A stretch of 64,000 nt of DNA from Primulina eburnea (GCF_022965805.1 NC_133109.1:5247869-5311868), one strand, 5' to 3'; numbered from the stretch's first letter, positions 1-11,574 are shown. The notes: generated by a model not told the origin, from the sequence alone. Numbers and translations are program-made.

Positions 1-409
1 GATTCACAAGAAAACTTATTAGTTTATAAAAATCAATACTGATGAACAAATAAAGCTAACTCCCTTAACAAGTAAAAGAGCATAATGCATCCAAACATAT
101 ATATCAAGCCTTATAACGTTTCACTACTCTCCTTCAACTAAAAAACCCACATGTACGCATCAACAATGATCTCTTATTTATAGATTTTCTATGCCCTATA
201 GTTTATACTTTGTATAGAGTCTCACACAAATATAGAAACAATAATTTAATTAATAAAAATAAACTCTTTTGAATAATAATATAATATTTAAAGATAAATA
301 TTAGTATTCTAGAAAATCTTATTAATCTAAAGATACAAAAATTCATATATTAATACCACAATATTTTTAACAAGGAAAAATTATCTAAGAAATAAAATAT
401 TACTTTCAA
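1..409 (-). repeat. 3' LTR of the old Ty1/copia element (cut by window start)
   Basis: This stretch aligns by eye, with many substitutions and indels, to 12603-13043 and then, beyond two insertions, to 16223-16236 and 17533-17572. It is therefore one LTR of a minus-strand element. Its right end reads ...CTTTCA, followed by a pyrimidine-rich run near 410-424, which on the minus strand is the polypurine tract. The outer end lies before base 1, so its target site duplication cannot be seen. The right copy has about 70 extra bases near 12722-12795. The strong divergence implies an old insertion. Confidence 0.75.
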
Positions 410-3400
410 TCTCTCTTTTTTTGTCATTTTGGAGAAAACATTCAAAAATGGTATTATCTTTCTTATATGCATTATCTCCAACTCCCTTGAGTTAGATAGT
501 TATATCCTCCTGAATTCAAGCATGTTAGTGTAGAGTTGTCAAATAGGTGTTGTAACACGTAAACAGAACACTCGGAAATTTCATTAACATAACAAGATAA
601 CTAAGCAAATAGAACTAAAAACTCAGAGATAAAACAATCAAAGAAAAACCAAACAAACTAAGTAGCATCTCCAACAGTGTTTCCATCATGATCATCATCA
701 AGATCACATTAGGCTCATCTATTTTTCATCTGCATCTGCTACTCACCCTTTTCGTTTAGCAAAGGAATGTAATCCTACTTCCAACAACAACTCATACTCA
801 GGCACTTGATCTTTTTAAAATGCAATAACCTCTCTTCATAAAATGCTTCTTTAGAGAGCACAACATACTCAAAATGTTTTTTTAAAAAAATATTTAGCTT
901 CAGTTGGTTTGGTTCCAGATAATGAAACACTCATGTAGCCAACATCTTGGGCAATATCAGAGCTATACAATAGAAGATCTATTTTATTGTTTCCTTTGAA
1001 ATATGCATGTGTTATCTTCAGTCGGTCATCCATATCAGAATTATACATCTACATCCTTCACAAATCCTTGGGACACCAAAATCCCGTAGTTCAAAGAGGG
1101 AAAAGGCAGCTTGGGGGATTTGAATCCTCCATCTGCAAAATGCATAACTGTATTGTTTATTATCTGGATAAAATTGAAAGTGGTACTAACAGTACCAATC
1201 ATGTAGAGAATTATGACATATGGTTTAGTAACCACTGTAGTGTTGGTCAAGGGAGTCCAGTTTTTTATTGCAGTCTTGTGCAAAACAGAATATAATGAAG
1301 TTAAATTTGCAACATACAACCCTTTGGGATGATCGAGAAATACTTGATTAGTCCTCCAGTGAGAACATCAGGAATGACACTGAAATCAGGTGAAACTTCC
1401 TCCTCTTCTTCCCCAACTGTTTGTTATAGAAGACATTTATCACTGTAGGATTAAAATTGAAAATCCTATCATGGACAAACACCCTGCAAAACTTCACTTA
1501 ACTTTCATCTTCAACACTGGATAGGAGATTGTAGTAAAGTTCTAGAACACGTCTTCTGGAATAGGAAGTCACAGAGCTCATAATAGCAAACATTCATCGA
1601 TCTTTAAAGAAAATAGTCAAATTCTGCTGTCTATAGGCCTCCACAGTAATATTCCTTTCATCAATAAATTCCCTATTGATGTATAATAGTCATAGAATGG
1701 AAGCAATTTCAAAGTATAACTTTGTGGAGAGGGACTTGCTCACATCATAGTCCATAGAATCAATGTTGTATTTGGTGTTGGCCACATCAACCTCAATATC
1801 GGCAACAACATTAGCAACGTCATCAATAGATTCACTTTCCTCATAACTATCTCCATCTTCTGACTCATCATCATTAGCATCCCCTCATCGGGATCTTCAT
1901 CATTAGAGGTGCTTTTCTTTGTAGCTTTTTCTTCCTTTAAGCAAGTAAGAAACCCAGCCAAGGATTGTTCATCTTCAGTAGAATCAACGGGATCACTAGG
2001 TCCTGAAATATCCTTTGGTCATTCTTCAGAAGATGATTGAACAGTGGCAGTAGGAGATTTTGTCTTTGTAGCAACAACAGGTTTTTTCCCTACGGACAAC
2101 TCAAAATCCTCATCATTTGAGTCATCTCTAGAAGGGAAATTGTGGTCCAAAAGGTTTGCGGAGGAGGAAGACCCTTTAAATTTCTTGGATGAGACAAAGT
2201 TCGGGTCATACCCTGCTTGTCTCTTTGATCTTATTAGAGGTGGACGAGGAGGAAAAACTCTACGCAACACCTCGTAATTTGGTTGGTTTTCAACATCAAT
2301 TGCATTGGCCGGTTCTCCAGGGGCAATGATTTTAATCGGAGCAGGATCCTCTTCAACAGCCACCAATTGGAGGTTCTCAGTAACATGGGAGTGGGTGGTC
2401 TTTTTCTTAGGGGTTACAACACGTGCATTAGCAGCCATCTCGCTGCAAATATCAAGGGAATCATACTCACTTCCTTTCATTTGAGATAAAATACAAGTGA
2501 TTATAGATGAAAATGGTAGAGGGATCGAATCAGAGAATTAAATCAAAAGAGTCATAACAAGAACTCGCGCAGATGAATAATGAAAATAAAGTGAGTATGA
2601 GTCGAGAAATGAGTTAATCAGCAGTGGTAAAAAATTTTAGTTATGATAATCATTTAAAAGATATGGCTTCCAACGATAACTTTCTTCGAAACAAACCTAA
2701 TTCCCCAATCAAAATTTACTTTCATCCAAAGGTAAAACAAATATGAACAAGTGCGATCTTTATTTAAAAAAAAATCAGGTTTAACGCCATATCTATTTAA
2801 TCCACTTAGCATTAAAAATCTATAAAATTCAAAATCAAGAAGATTAGGGTTTTATTCAAATGTTACATGTTAAAAGCTGATATCTCACTGAGCAAGGTAA
2901 AGTCACAAAAAAATCAGAATGCATGTCATAATTATCCCTCAAGTATGATATAATAAGGAAGTGTCAGGAAGTAACAAATTATAATTTGTATGTACTTGGT
3001 GTTGACAACACCTCTCGAAAATACTCCTGATTTTGAGTCAAACTTCCATGAACTTTTTTTTTTCGATTTTGAAATGATAGCTTCCACACTATAAAAACGG
3101 TTCCAATGTACTCTTCTATGTAGCTTTTTCCATTTGTATTTTGACTTAGAAGTGATAGCTGTCATACTAGAAGAACGGTCTTCGTAGGACTATTCTAAAT
3201 AGCTTTTTCCATTTTTGTTTATTTTTTTATTTTATTCTTTCTTTCGTTTTTCTCCTTTTTGATTAAATTTTCCAAGTCACTTTTTCACATTGAACAAGAA
3301 CATAGAATACACGAACATCTTCAACTATTTGATTACTTAGATTAAGCATAAACCATTCTCCAGTACTTGATTGGATGTTTGAACAACAACTGAGAGCACA

Positions 3401-3541
3401 CCAGGAAATAGCCATGACTGTACAGTCTTTACACAAAACATGATGAATGATATATGTAATATGTATAACATCCTATAAAATTACATGTACGTAAGGTGTT
3501 GTCACAGGTGTTGCAACACCCACAACATACGTGAGTGATAA
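410..3541 (-). mobile_element. Post-pol region of the copia element, with an ORF3-like remnant
   Basis: About 3.1 kb lies between the RNase H end and the 3' LTR, far more than most copia elements have. The longest open segment is 2480-2019 on the minus strand (153 codons): hydrophilic, acidic and Ser/Lys-rich, with no domain I recognise. A shorter acidic segment follows at 1961-1740. An extra ORF downstream of pol is typical of SIRE/Maximus copia elements, where it is called env-like. I infer a decayed member of that lineage. The rest of the region is AT-rich without a coherent frame. Confidence 0.5.
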
Positions 3542-3964
3542 TTATGCACATAATTTTAGATACTTCTGATGATTGGAGAATCTCTCGAAATCTAAAGGTT
3601 TTGAAAAAAAATCAGTCAGTTGCTTCTCAGTTCTAACAAGTTCTAGTCGAATTATACCATTCCCAACCAAATCTCGAATAAAATTATGACTAATGTCTAT
3701 GTGTTTTGTTCGAAAGTGTTGTACTATATTTTTTAAAATATTAATATCAATTGAGTTATCACAGTAAACAATCAAGTTCTCACTATGAAATTCATAATAT
3801 TCAACCATTTGATTCATCCACCCAAGTTTTGAATGAAAACTAAACATCTGCCACATATTTAGGTTCAGAAGTAGACAAAGACACACAGTTTTTTTTTCTA
3901 TTTTTCCATGACACCATATGAATTCATAAATAGAAATACCCTCAAGTTGTACTATTCCTATCAT
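3542..3964 (-). pseudogene. Ty1/copia RNase H C-terminal segment
   Basis: The minus-strand reading contains YCDNSIDINILKN, RTKHIDI.H.FIRDLV and LTDFFSKPLDF. These are the C-terminal hallmarks of plant copia RNase H, in which the acidic residue of the CDN motif and the TKHIDIR block are strongly conserved. The frame stays open for 140 codons. Upstream (higher coordinates) the RNase H and RT continue only through stops and frameshifts. It forms the end of pol of the element spanning <1-17572. Confidence 0.85.
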
Positions 3965-5059
3965 CTAAGTCACCAGCCCAGTTAGTGTCACTAAATCTCA
4001 TAAATTGGTATTTGTTTCATTGGTTTACCACAAACCTAGATCAACAGTCCTTGCAATATATCTCATAATTTATTTGAGAGCCTTTAGATGCATGATATTA
4101 AGATTAGCTTGATATCTAGCACATAAACATGCATCAAACATTATATCAGCGCGACTAGCAATCAAGTAAAGAAGACTACCAATGATGCAGCGGTATAGGG
4201 TGTTGTCAACACCTTTGGAAAAGCATCTCTATACGGTTTTTAAATAGACCCCATAGAAGTTTTCATGTGCTTAGTATTCTCATTTCAAATGTTCTTGTCC
4301 AAATTATTAGCATACTTGGATTGACACAGAAAGATATCATCATGCAGCTATTTAATTTGCAACCCAAAAAAAAAAAAAAATTCACCTACCATGTTAATTT
4401 CAAACTGTGAAGACATCGATTCAACAAAATTATCTACAAGCTTTTGTGAAGAAGCAGCAAAAATAATGTCATCCACAAAAACTTGAAAAATTCATAATAT
4501 CATGCTTTAACTTTTGAATAAAAAAGGTTTTATCAACCTCATCTCGTTTGAAGCCAATGTGAAACAAATATTATGTCAACCTAGCATATTATGCTTGTGG
4601 AGCATGTTTCAGTGCATCGAGAGTCTTCTTTAGCATGTAAACACGGTCCAACTAATGTAGATTTCAAATATTTTTGATTGACTTACATAAGCTTCTTCAT
4701 TTAAGATTCCACTAACCACACTCTTCACATACATTTGATACAATTTAATTCTCATACGACACACAATGACAGCAACAGTCAGACTAAATTCGGGCTACAG
4801 GAGCAAATGTTTCATCAAAATCCACCCCCTCACCTGTGCATACCCTTGAGCAACCAACTGTGTTTTTTTTCTAACAACGTTACCTGATTCATCAGTCTTG
4901 TTCTTAAAAATTCATTTATTTCCAATTACATTAACATTTTCAAGTTTGGAACTAAATCGTACACATCATTGCGGAAAAACTACTTTAAGTCTTTCTGTGT
5001 AGCATTAACCCAAAAATCATCTTTTAATGCACCATTAATATCTTCGGTTTAATGTGTGA
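3965..5059 (-). pseudogene. Ty1/copia reverse transcriptase, decayed
   Basis: Across broken minus-strand frames I can read copia RT blocks: an FKNKTDE-like segment near 4900, a TFAPVAR-like block near 4800, the catalytic FVDDIIFA motif near 4456-4480 (the two RT aspartates are kept), and the IGSLLYLIASRADI block near 4140-4200. Stops and frameshifts fall between them, so no full enzyme is possible. The 5' part of RT continues on the other side of a solo LTR insertion at 5065-6863. Confidence 0.8.
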
Positions 5060-5064
5060 TACAA

Positions 5065-6863
5065 TGTGGGGACCCGGACGCTAATTCATTTTTTAATCGT
5101 CTTGGGAATAATAGGATCAATTAAACAACTGGGTCTAAATTTTTTTTAAAAAAAATACGTAAGTGCGGAACATAAGATAATCAATCTGATATACATGTCA
5201 AAAATAAAAGTACAAGCCTTGTTCTACAGTATGCCATAACAACTACTGTTCTTTCACTACATATCAGATAATGAAAACAACTCTACTTTTGGTTTCGAAT
5301 CTCCACGCTAAATTGTGATCTCTCATCCTCTTCTCGACCCTGATCATGTCTCACCTGTTGTCATGCACACATACAAATACAACAACAGCCGGATAACTCC
5401 AGTGAGAATAACATTCCCAGTATAAGCAACGTATACTTGCAATCATAAAAACATATATAAACGCATATAATAGTTATAAATCACATGTATCAAATCTGAA
5501 AACATGAAACGATATAAAACTGTAAATCGAACTCATATCTCTGACTCGACTCTGATCTAGTCTAGTCTAGGGATCCCGGTTCTTGGACGTTGGCACATAT
5601 ATCGAATCTCAGCAATAGAAGTTGATCTACTCCTAAGCAAAATCGATATAAACCAAACATCCAATGTCTAGGCACCTCTGCCAATGACTCGTTCTCCTAA
5701 TCTATCTTCTATTCTTTGCTTTTCTATAAATCAATAGAATAAGCATATACATTCAAATAATACAAAGGTATTAAAAATAATAACTAACAAGTATGTGGAT
5801 TAGAGAAACTCAAGTCGAGTCTAACTCGAGTCGTATCTCTCGATTAACATTGATTTATACCTTTCGTTAGTCGGGTTTCGGCTCTGTTATGTCTTTGAAA
5901 TCTTCAATATCAATCTGGAATAACATTTGAGAAGTACAATATCATTATACAACTCAATACAAATCTGTATTTGATCAATCTCAATCTAATTCTGTTTCTA
6001 CGGCATAACGGCACAACATCGATATCCCCGTCAACTCAAACAACAAGAGATACCAATTACAATTCATAACCAATAGCCAATACAATCCATAACCTCACAA
6101 ATCTGTACCATCTCAATCCGATATAATCTAAAAATAATAACAATGTCATACGATACTCGTTCTTCGATCCGGTTTCGATTATACGATGACTGAATTCTCA
6201 GGAACACATCATATATATCAAATCATGATTTCTTCAATACATAAATTTCGAACCATAAAGAAAATCAATAAAACTTACGTCCGTGTGAATCTTGTAACGA
6301 GAAGAACACGGTACTGAACTCGGATTAAAATTCAGAAAGACGGATCTTTTGCAAATCAAAATCTAAAATATGAAAAGCTTGGAAATTCTTCCTAGGAGCT
6401 TTGGTTCTTTCTTCTGAATTGGTGAAGTGAAATGAAGATTTGCACTTTGTATATGCATGGTGAAGTACATGTGGCTCATCCTTTACTCAGCACGTCTCGC
6501 GCATATGCGCGACCTCCCTCGGCGCATATGCGCAAGACCTACTGGTCTCGGCACATAACACATTCTCTGCTCGCGCATATACGTGCCCTGACCCCGCGCA
6601 TATGCGCGAGACCTATTGTCTCGGCATTTGTCAAGTGCACTAGCTCGCGTATATGTGCGCACTCTCTTCGCGCATATGCACGAGGTTCTCTGCCCATCTC
6701 GCGCATATGCGCGCATCGTGTCGCGCATATCCGCGAGGTGTTCTGCCCTCGTACATGTTTAATGTTTTCTTGTGTATTTCTTGATCCATTCATTTCATAA
6801 ACACTTCAATTCATAATTCAATTAATCATCCTGGATTAACAGGATAAAATCTCAGGAATTACA
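5065..6863 (-). mobile_element. Ty3-type solo LTR with a CATATG palindrome array
   Basis: The insert is 1799 bp. It starts TGTGGGGACCCGG and ends GGAATTACA, flanked by perfect 5-bp duplications TACAA (5060-5064 and 6864-6868). No internal coding region is present, so it is a solo LTR. It matches the LTR at 36072-38190 in reverse orientation (shared ends, CGTCCGGGTCCCCACA on the minus strand) and the partial copy at 62945-64000. It interrupts the copia pol. Positions 6495-6745 hold about eight copies, some imperfect, of a CGCGCATATGCGCG-like palindrome. Confidence 0.9.
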
Positions 6864-6970
6864 TACAAAGTAAGAGTGACTTACCTGGGAGTACATGGAA
6901 CTCATGTATACTCAACAAATCAATTTTTGATAGACAACTTTCTCATTTCTTCTAGTTTACATGCCCTTAT

Positions 6971-7549
6971 TTACATCTCCAATGATATGTGAATATGTGA
7001 TGATGGATTATTCTTATAAATTTTGCTGGGAATATCTTTTCCATCATTGATGATTGTATCATAATCTTGTTCATCCTCCATTTTTTCTGTCTTAGTTAGA
7101 GGCAATGTTGTGCTGGGTGTTATAACATCTGGCTCAACAACTGTTCTGACTAGTGACTCGAATGTATCCAACATTCCATCTACAACATCCTTAATTGTCT
7201 TACATGTCATATTTGCAAGATCACCAAACACAACATTAATGAATTCTACAGTCGTTCTATTTCTTAAATTAAATATTCGATATGCACGGCTATTGGTAGA
7301 ATATACAAAAAACAAACATTTGTCACTTTTAGAATCAAAATTATCAAGATGATCACTCAACACATAGCATACACATCCAAAGACATGAAAATACTTAAGG
7401 TTTGTACTCTTTCTCATGATAATCTCATATGAAGTTATAGTGTAAACAATCCTTAAATACACACGATTGGATATATGACATGCTAGGTTTAAGGCCTCGG
7501 CCCAAAAACGCTTTGAAATATTTTTATAACTCAGCATGACTCGAGCCAT
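6971..7549 (-). pseudogene. Ty1/copia integrase C-terminal part
   Basis: A 192-codon open stretch reads MARVMLSYKNISKRFWAEALNLACHISN, then FHVFGCVCYVL and SDKCLFFVYSTNSRAYRIFN. These correspond to the well-known plant copia integrase-to-RT linker (ARTML...FWAEAV, HLRVFGC, K.D.KS..CIFLGYS...AYRVFN). It lies between the RT (lower coordinates) and the integrase core (higher coordinates, split by Cassandra). Past 6971 the frame is closed by stops. Confidence 0.85.
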
Positions 7550-7556
7550 CTCTTAC

Positions 7557-7802
7557 AATGTTCGATTCTTTATCTCGGCTATTCCATTCTGTTGGGGATT
7601 CTTCAGGGCTGTAAATTCATGAGTTACACCCTTTCTCACAAAATGATGCAAAATGTGAATTCTCAAACTCCTTATCGTGGTCGGTTATGATATTATTATA
7701 CAAATTAGTAATCATTGCATGTATTAAAAACATCAAATATGTCTGATTTCTCTATGAGAAACCTTGCATGTGTAAAACATGAGAAATCATGAATACAACA
7801 AA
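7557..7802 (-). pseudogene. Ty1/copia integrase core fragment
   Basis: Minus-strand frames here continue upstream of the MARVML block and show an ENGIAEIKNRTL-like reading near 7556-7590, the region around the integrase catalytic glutamate. Several frames are needed, so the gene is dead. The other part of the integrase lies beyond the Cassandra insertion at 8677-8921 and past 10030. Confidence 0.6.
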
Positions 7803-8016
7803 TGATTTGTGAGGCCCGGGGCCGAAGAGGGCGGGGGGTGATCGCCGGTGCCATCAGTTGCACGGACAATGAGCGGCTCCTGGCAGGCTTCTAGGTAGAG
7901 GGAACATGAATGAACCGACCCACACGGGAATGAGAGGGATTCCGAGACTGTTCAATGTAATGGACTGTACAGTTGAAGAAGGCTTAAAAGATTTGATTTG
8001 TACTACTCATATCACG

Positions 8017-8130
8017 AAGGTGCATCTTCTTTTCGGTAGCTCATCACATAAGAACTCCAAAGTTAAGCGTGCTTGACTTGGGGCAATTTTGGGATAGGTG
8101 ACCTCCTGGGAAGTTTCCCAGAGTGCGTGT
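8017..8130 (+). repeat. 5S rRNA-like segment in the left Cassandra LTR
   Basis: The segment contains AGAACTCCAAAGTTAAGCGT and GGGATAGGTGACCTCCTGGG, matching the internal promoter regions (box A and box C) of plant 5S rRNA genes with a few substitutions. The 5' end (AAGGTGCATC) and the middle are more diverged. In Cassandra these sequences keep Pol III promoter features. It is not a functional 5S gene. Confidence 0.9.
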
Positions 8131-8483
8131 GAGTGAGGACATAAGCACGCTGGAAAGACTCGTCTTGTTACAGTGAGGACAGTCATCGAATCTGGGACGT
8201 TACAAGTGGTATCAGAGCCAGGTTCTCTTAGTACGGTGTGGTTCGGGGACGAACCAAGCGGAAGCTGGTGGGCATGTGAAGCCCGGGGCCGAAGAGGGCG
8301 GGGGGTGATCGCCGGTGCCATCAGTTGCACGGACAATGAGCGGCTCCTGGCAGGCTTCTAGGTGGAGGGAACATGAATGAACCGACCCACACGGGAATGA
8401 GAGGGATTCCGAGACTGTTCAATGTAATGGACTGTACAGTTGAAGAGGGCTTAAAAGATTTGATTTGTACTACTCAGATCACG

Positions 8484-8597
8484 AAGGTGCATCTTCTTTT
8501 CGGTAGCTCATCACATAAGAACTCCAAAGTTAAGCGTGCTTGACTTGGGGCAATTTTGGGATGGGTGACCTCCTGGGAAGTTTCCCAAGGTGCATGT
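8484..8597 (+). repeat. 5S rRNA-like segment in the right Cassandra LTR
   Basis: This is the same 5S-like block as in the left LTR, offset by 467 bp. Here the box-C part reads GGGATGGGTGACCTCCTGGG, closer to the canonical 5S gene than the left copy. Confidence 0.9.
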
Positions 8598-8676
8598 GAG
8601 TGAGGACATAAGCACGCTAGAAAGACCCGTCTTGATACAGTGAGGACAGTTATCGAATCTGGGACATTACATGATT

Positions 8677-8921
8677 ACTTTTTACTACCAGACTTTCTAC
8701 TTCCATTGGACCCATAAGATTCATGTGTAAAAGTTCAAGACACCATGTTGTCCCCAAATATTGCAACACTTGGTGCAGAACACGGGTTTGCTTACTTTTA
8801 TGGCCTGATTCACAAACATGTGTAGTTCCTGAGCTTATACTTGGCATACCTCATACAACATCATACTTATTAAGATTCTTCAATGTTTTGAAGTTTACAT
8901 GCCCCAAAATTTTGATGTCAT
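8677..8921 (-). pseudogene. Copia pre-integrase / integrase fragment
   Basis: Minus-strand readings include a GHVNFKTLKNLNKYDVV-like block near 8866-8905, the pre-integrase segment preceding the HHCC zinc-binding site of copia integrase. A CH...C-type region follows toward 8700. The frame is broken and the segment is bounded by two insertions (Cassandra and the insert at 8922). Confidence 0.7.
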
Positions 8922-10029
8922 TGTTGGAATTTATGAGTTTCAGAGTTTGGAAAATAAATCTGCAAGAAAACTGAATAACTAAATTGACCGGACGTAATCA
9001 AGAAATTATGAGTGAAAGAAAACTTATCGGACTTAAAAGGATTAAGAACTGAAGTTCTTATAAGAATAAATATGTCTTAAAACCGATAACACGAAGTTTA
9101 GTAAACGAATTGGTAATTAAAACTGAAGATTTTGTATAACTGAACTGAAAAGACCTACATCAACTGAAGTATTCTAAACTGAGAAGACATCAGTTAGAAC
9201 TGATGTTTTCCAGCTGAACTAATCTGTCGACCAATTTGACTCCTGATCAGCTAGCCACGTTATCGATTGTAGTATCAGCCGACAGCCTGACAGTTTGTAC
9301 GAAAGAAGAACAGATGAAACAAAACATAACATTGAGATATTTCGTACCACTGTCAGATAAAATCATCTATATGGACTAAATGACTATTCAATGGATATTA
9401 GTCATTAAATGCATTCAATGTGACCGTTGGAATCAGATACTATATATAGCCGATCGATTCGGTCGAAGAAAGTTGGTGAAAAACACTTAACAAACTATCT
9501 ACAATCATCAATAAGTTGCGATAAATTTATCAAACATTTTTCAGTTTATAAATCATATACTATAGCTCTTATTTCATTGTATTTATTCATAGCATTCAGG
9601 CTACTCTTTAGAGCTATTCAGTTATCTACTGTAAGGTGTTGAAAAACTAAGAGTTTCAACTTGGCAGTGTATAAGTTAACTGAAGTGGATTATTACAATA
9701 TATTGTAATATGTCAAAGTCTTTTAGTAAAAAACATATCCTTCAGATATAAGAGTGACGTATGAGCATTTGAAGTCTCCGAACATCCATAAAAATCCGTG
9801 TGTTTCATTCTGTCATTTATTCAATTTTTACAGCACTTCAATTTAAGTATTCAATTTTTATTTTAGTTTAATTATGCACTATCATTAGTTGACTGATTTA
9901 TATCGAGAAACAAGATTTCAGGATCAGTTCAATCAAAAAAACTGATTCATATCCAAAAGATTGTAAAAGCAGAGTGTTTATTCTAACCCCCTCTTCTAAA
10001 CAATCCAACCGCATTAACTGATCATATAA
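8922..10029 (+). mobile_element. Solo-LTR-like insert (copia type)
   Basis: A 1108-bp block interrupts the copia integrase and is flanked by GTCAT on both sides (8917-8921 and 10030-10034). Removing it restores the pre-integrase reading. It starts TGTTGGAATTTATG. It contains a TATA-like ACTATATATAGCC near 9440 and, near its end, the CCCCCTCTTCTAAACA string common at copia LTR ends. The last bases are not CA, so the terminus has mutated or my boundary is off by a few bases. No coding capacity. Confidence 0.65.
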
Positions 10030-10154
10030 GTCATGAGTACAATTCACTTACTTTGGTATGTCTTCAAGCATGATCCTCGTGTAGTTGATGGCAATTATCA
10101 GCAAATCTTGTACCTAACATGACACGAACATTAGCTTTTTCAAAAACTTCACAA

Positions 10155-10547
10155 TTATTTTTTTTCAAATTTAACATGCAATTCGTCGTCACAAAGTTGA
10201 CTAATGCTTATTAAGTTTGAGTTGAGTTCCTCAAAATGAAGCACATTGTGAAGTTCTGAAAGTCCATCCACACTCAAAGTCTCTTTACCATCAATCCTCC
10301 CTTTTGCAGCACCTCCATAAGTCACACGTCCACTTTTAAATTCAACACAGTCAGTGATGTGGTCCTTAGACCCTGTCATGTAGCACGAGCATCTACTTTC
10401 GAAATACAAAATACCTTGAATGTCCGTTGTAAACAATTTATAAATAACAGTGCATCGAATTTCATCCTTAGGTACCCAAAATTTCTTTACTGGAAGTTTC
10501 CTGTTGACAGTGGTGTGCTTGGTGTTGGGCAATACCTTGTACAACAT
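10155..10547 (-). pseudogene. Ty1/copia protease and pre-integrase segment
   Basis: The 130-codon open segment holds the copia retropepsin region. The expected DSGC-type catalytic motif reads FESRCSCYMTGSKDH, so the catalytic aspartate is replaced by glutamate and the protease would be inactive. It continues through GRVTYGGAAKGRIDGKETLSV and LHNVLHFEELNSNLISISQLCDD, typical of plant copia. It lies between the zinc knuckle (10560-10640) and the integrase. Confidence 0.85.
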
Positions 10548-10559
10548 TCGGTTTGCTTC

Positions 10560-10916
10560 TCAGCTCATATATTCATCTCTTAGCTTGAAGCAAAAAAGAT
10601 TGATGTGATCTGGCTTGCAACGGTAGTGGCAAATGAAACGTCGCTTTCTTTGCTTTGGTCTTTGAGCAGAATCTCGCTTCTTTGTTCGTGAAACTTTAAA
10701 AGAAAAAGCGTCTCTTGGTGAGTTTAAATTATATTTGCTTTCCTTCACAAAAATAGTAGGTTGTGATTCAAAGTTGGAAGATTCTCCACACTCAAACACA
10801 TTATTTTTGAACCCTAGACCAGCCTTATTGCCTTTTCTCATCATTAAAATTGAGTCAATTTTTGTTGATCTCGAGTTAAAATACTGCCAGCATCTTTGAT
10901 GCCCTTTCGAGATCAT
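10560..10916 (-). pseudogene. Copia gag-pol junction with zinc-knuckle remnant
   Basis: The open segment ends with ICHYRCKPDHINLFCFKLRDEY, a degenerate CX2CX4HX4C knuckle (second cysteine shifted, glycine lost). In SIRE-like elements a knuckle of this form (CH.CGK.GHIRP.CFKL) lies just upstream of protease, which matches this place. The preceding residues are basic (KKRDSAQRPKQRKRRF). Confidence 0.7.
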
Positions 10917-11062
10917 CCTTCACTTTGCACAATTCAAAGTCCTTCTTGCTCAAAATTACTTCAAATCTGGACACACTCTTTTAATTACGTATTATATTTT
11001 GAGAAGTTCGAAATTTATCTTGTTTTTTTGATCCAGTACTCGTACAGTTCTTCATACATCGT

Positions 11063-11543
11063 CTACACATTCTCTAGGATGATTTCATCTTCATCAACGT
11101 CTTGGGTTTCTAGATTACTCGAATAACCGAGAGTTTTTACATTGAGGCAGATTGATTTTGAAGAGATGTTGCGACCATGTATTGCCACACCAGAGGCAAC
11201 ACCTAGCAGATTAACTTGAAACCAATGTTTTTTCTTCAAAACAGGAGATATACGTGTGATTTTCTCCTGTACTAGATTCATGCACGTCTTCAGATTCTTC
11301 ATCACTTAAGTAGACTGTCATACCTTCGTTCATTTGAAGTCTGTTGGAATATTCATTTACATAGTGATCGAATCCAGAACATTCTCTGTGCTGAAGCGAT
11401 TCTAATATTTTGAAATCTGGTTGAATCATCAGTTCATTCCTTTTTATAAATTGCCTTTGAGAAAGTTCAAACCTTTTATTTTTCTTACGAACAACCCAAG
11501 TTTGCAGTTTAGATGGTTGAAAATATTTTTTCTTGTCTCTCAT
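11063..11543 (-). pseudogene. Copia gag C-terminal part with degenerate zinc knuckle
   Basis: Two overlapping minus-strand frames cover a gag C-terminal region. One reads HRECSGFDHYVNEYSNRL and DEESED, matching the CRECEG.GHY..EC knuckle plus acidic tail of SIRE-type gag, but the first and last zinc ligands (Cys) are changed to His and Tyr. A frameshift separates it from the following Ser/Asp-rich segment. Confidence 0.7.
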
Positions 11544-11574
11544 CCTTTTAGATAATCATCAAATTTCTTTGTAC

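Larger units (their letters stand above)
7808..8671 (+). mobile_element. Cassandra-type TRIM retrotransposon, complete
   Basis: Two 397-bp LTRs (7808-8204 and 8275-8671) start TGTGA.GCCCGGGG and end GGGAC.TTACA. The 70-bp internal region holds a primer binding site TGGTATCAGAGCCA (8207-8220), complementary to initiator Met-tRNA, and a purine-rich stretch before the right LTR. Perfect TSDs TGATT flank it (7803-7807, 8672-8676). Each LTR carries a 5S-rRNA-like segment, the diagnostic feature of Cassandra. There is no ORF of its own, so it depends on another element for mobilisation. LTRs differ at only a few sites, so the insertion is fairly recent. Confidence 0.95.

Noticed and set aside
6495..6745. 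CRISPR-like repeat spacing in the palindrome array
   Set aside because: Irregular spacing, imperfect repeats, eukaryotic LTR context. It is not a CRISPR array.
6432..6800. Overlapping ORFs with CAR/ICA-type repeats on both strands
   Set aside because: They arise from the CGCATATGCG palindrome array inside a solo LTR and are repetitive in all frames.
8017..8130. Genuine 5S rRNA gene
   Set aside because: Only the internal promoter boxes are well kept; the ends and middle are diverged and the copy lies in an LTR with PBS and TSD of a Cassandra TRIM.
8007..8361. ORFs on both strands in the Cassandra element
   Set aside because: Cassandra is non-coding; the frames cover the 5S-like segment and show no known domain.
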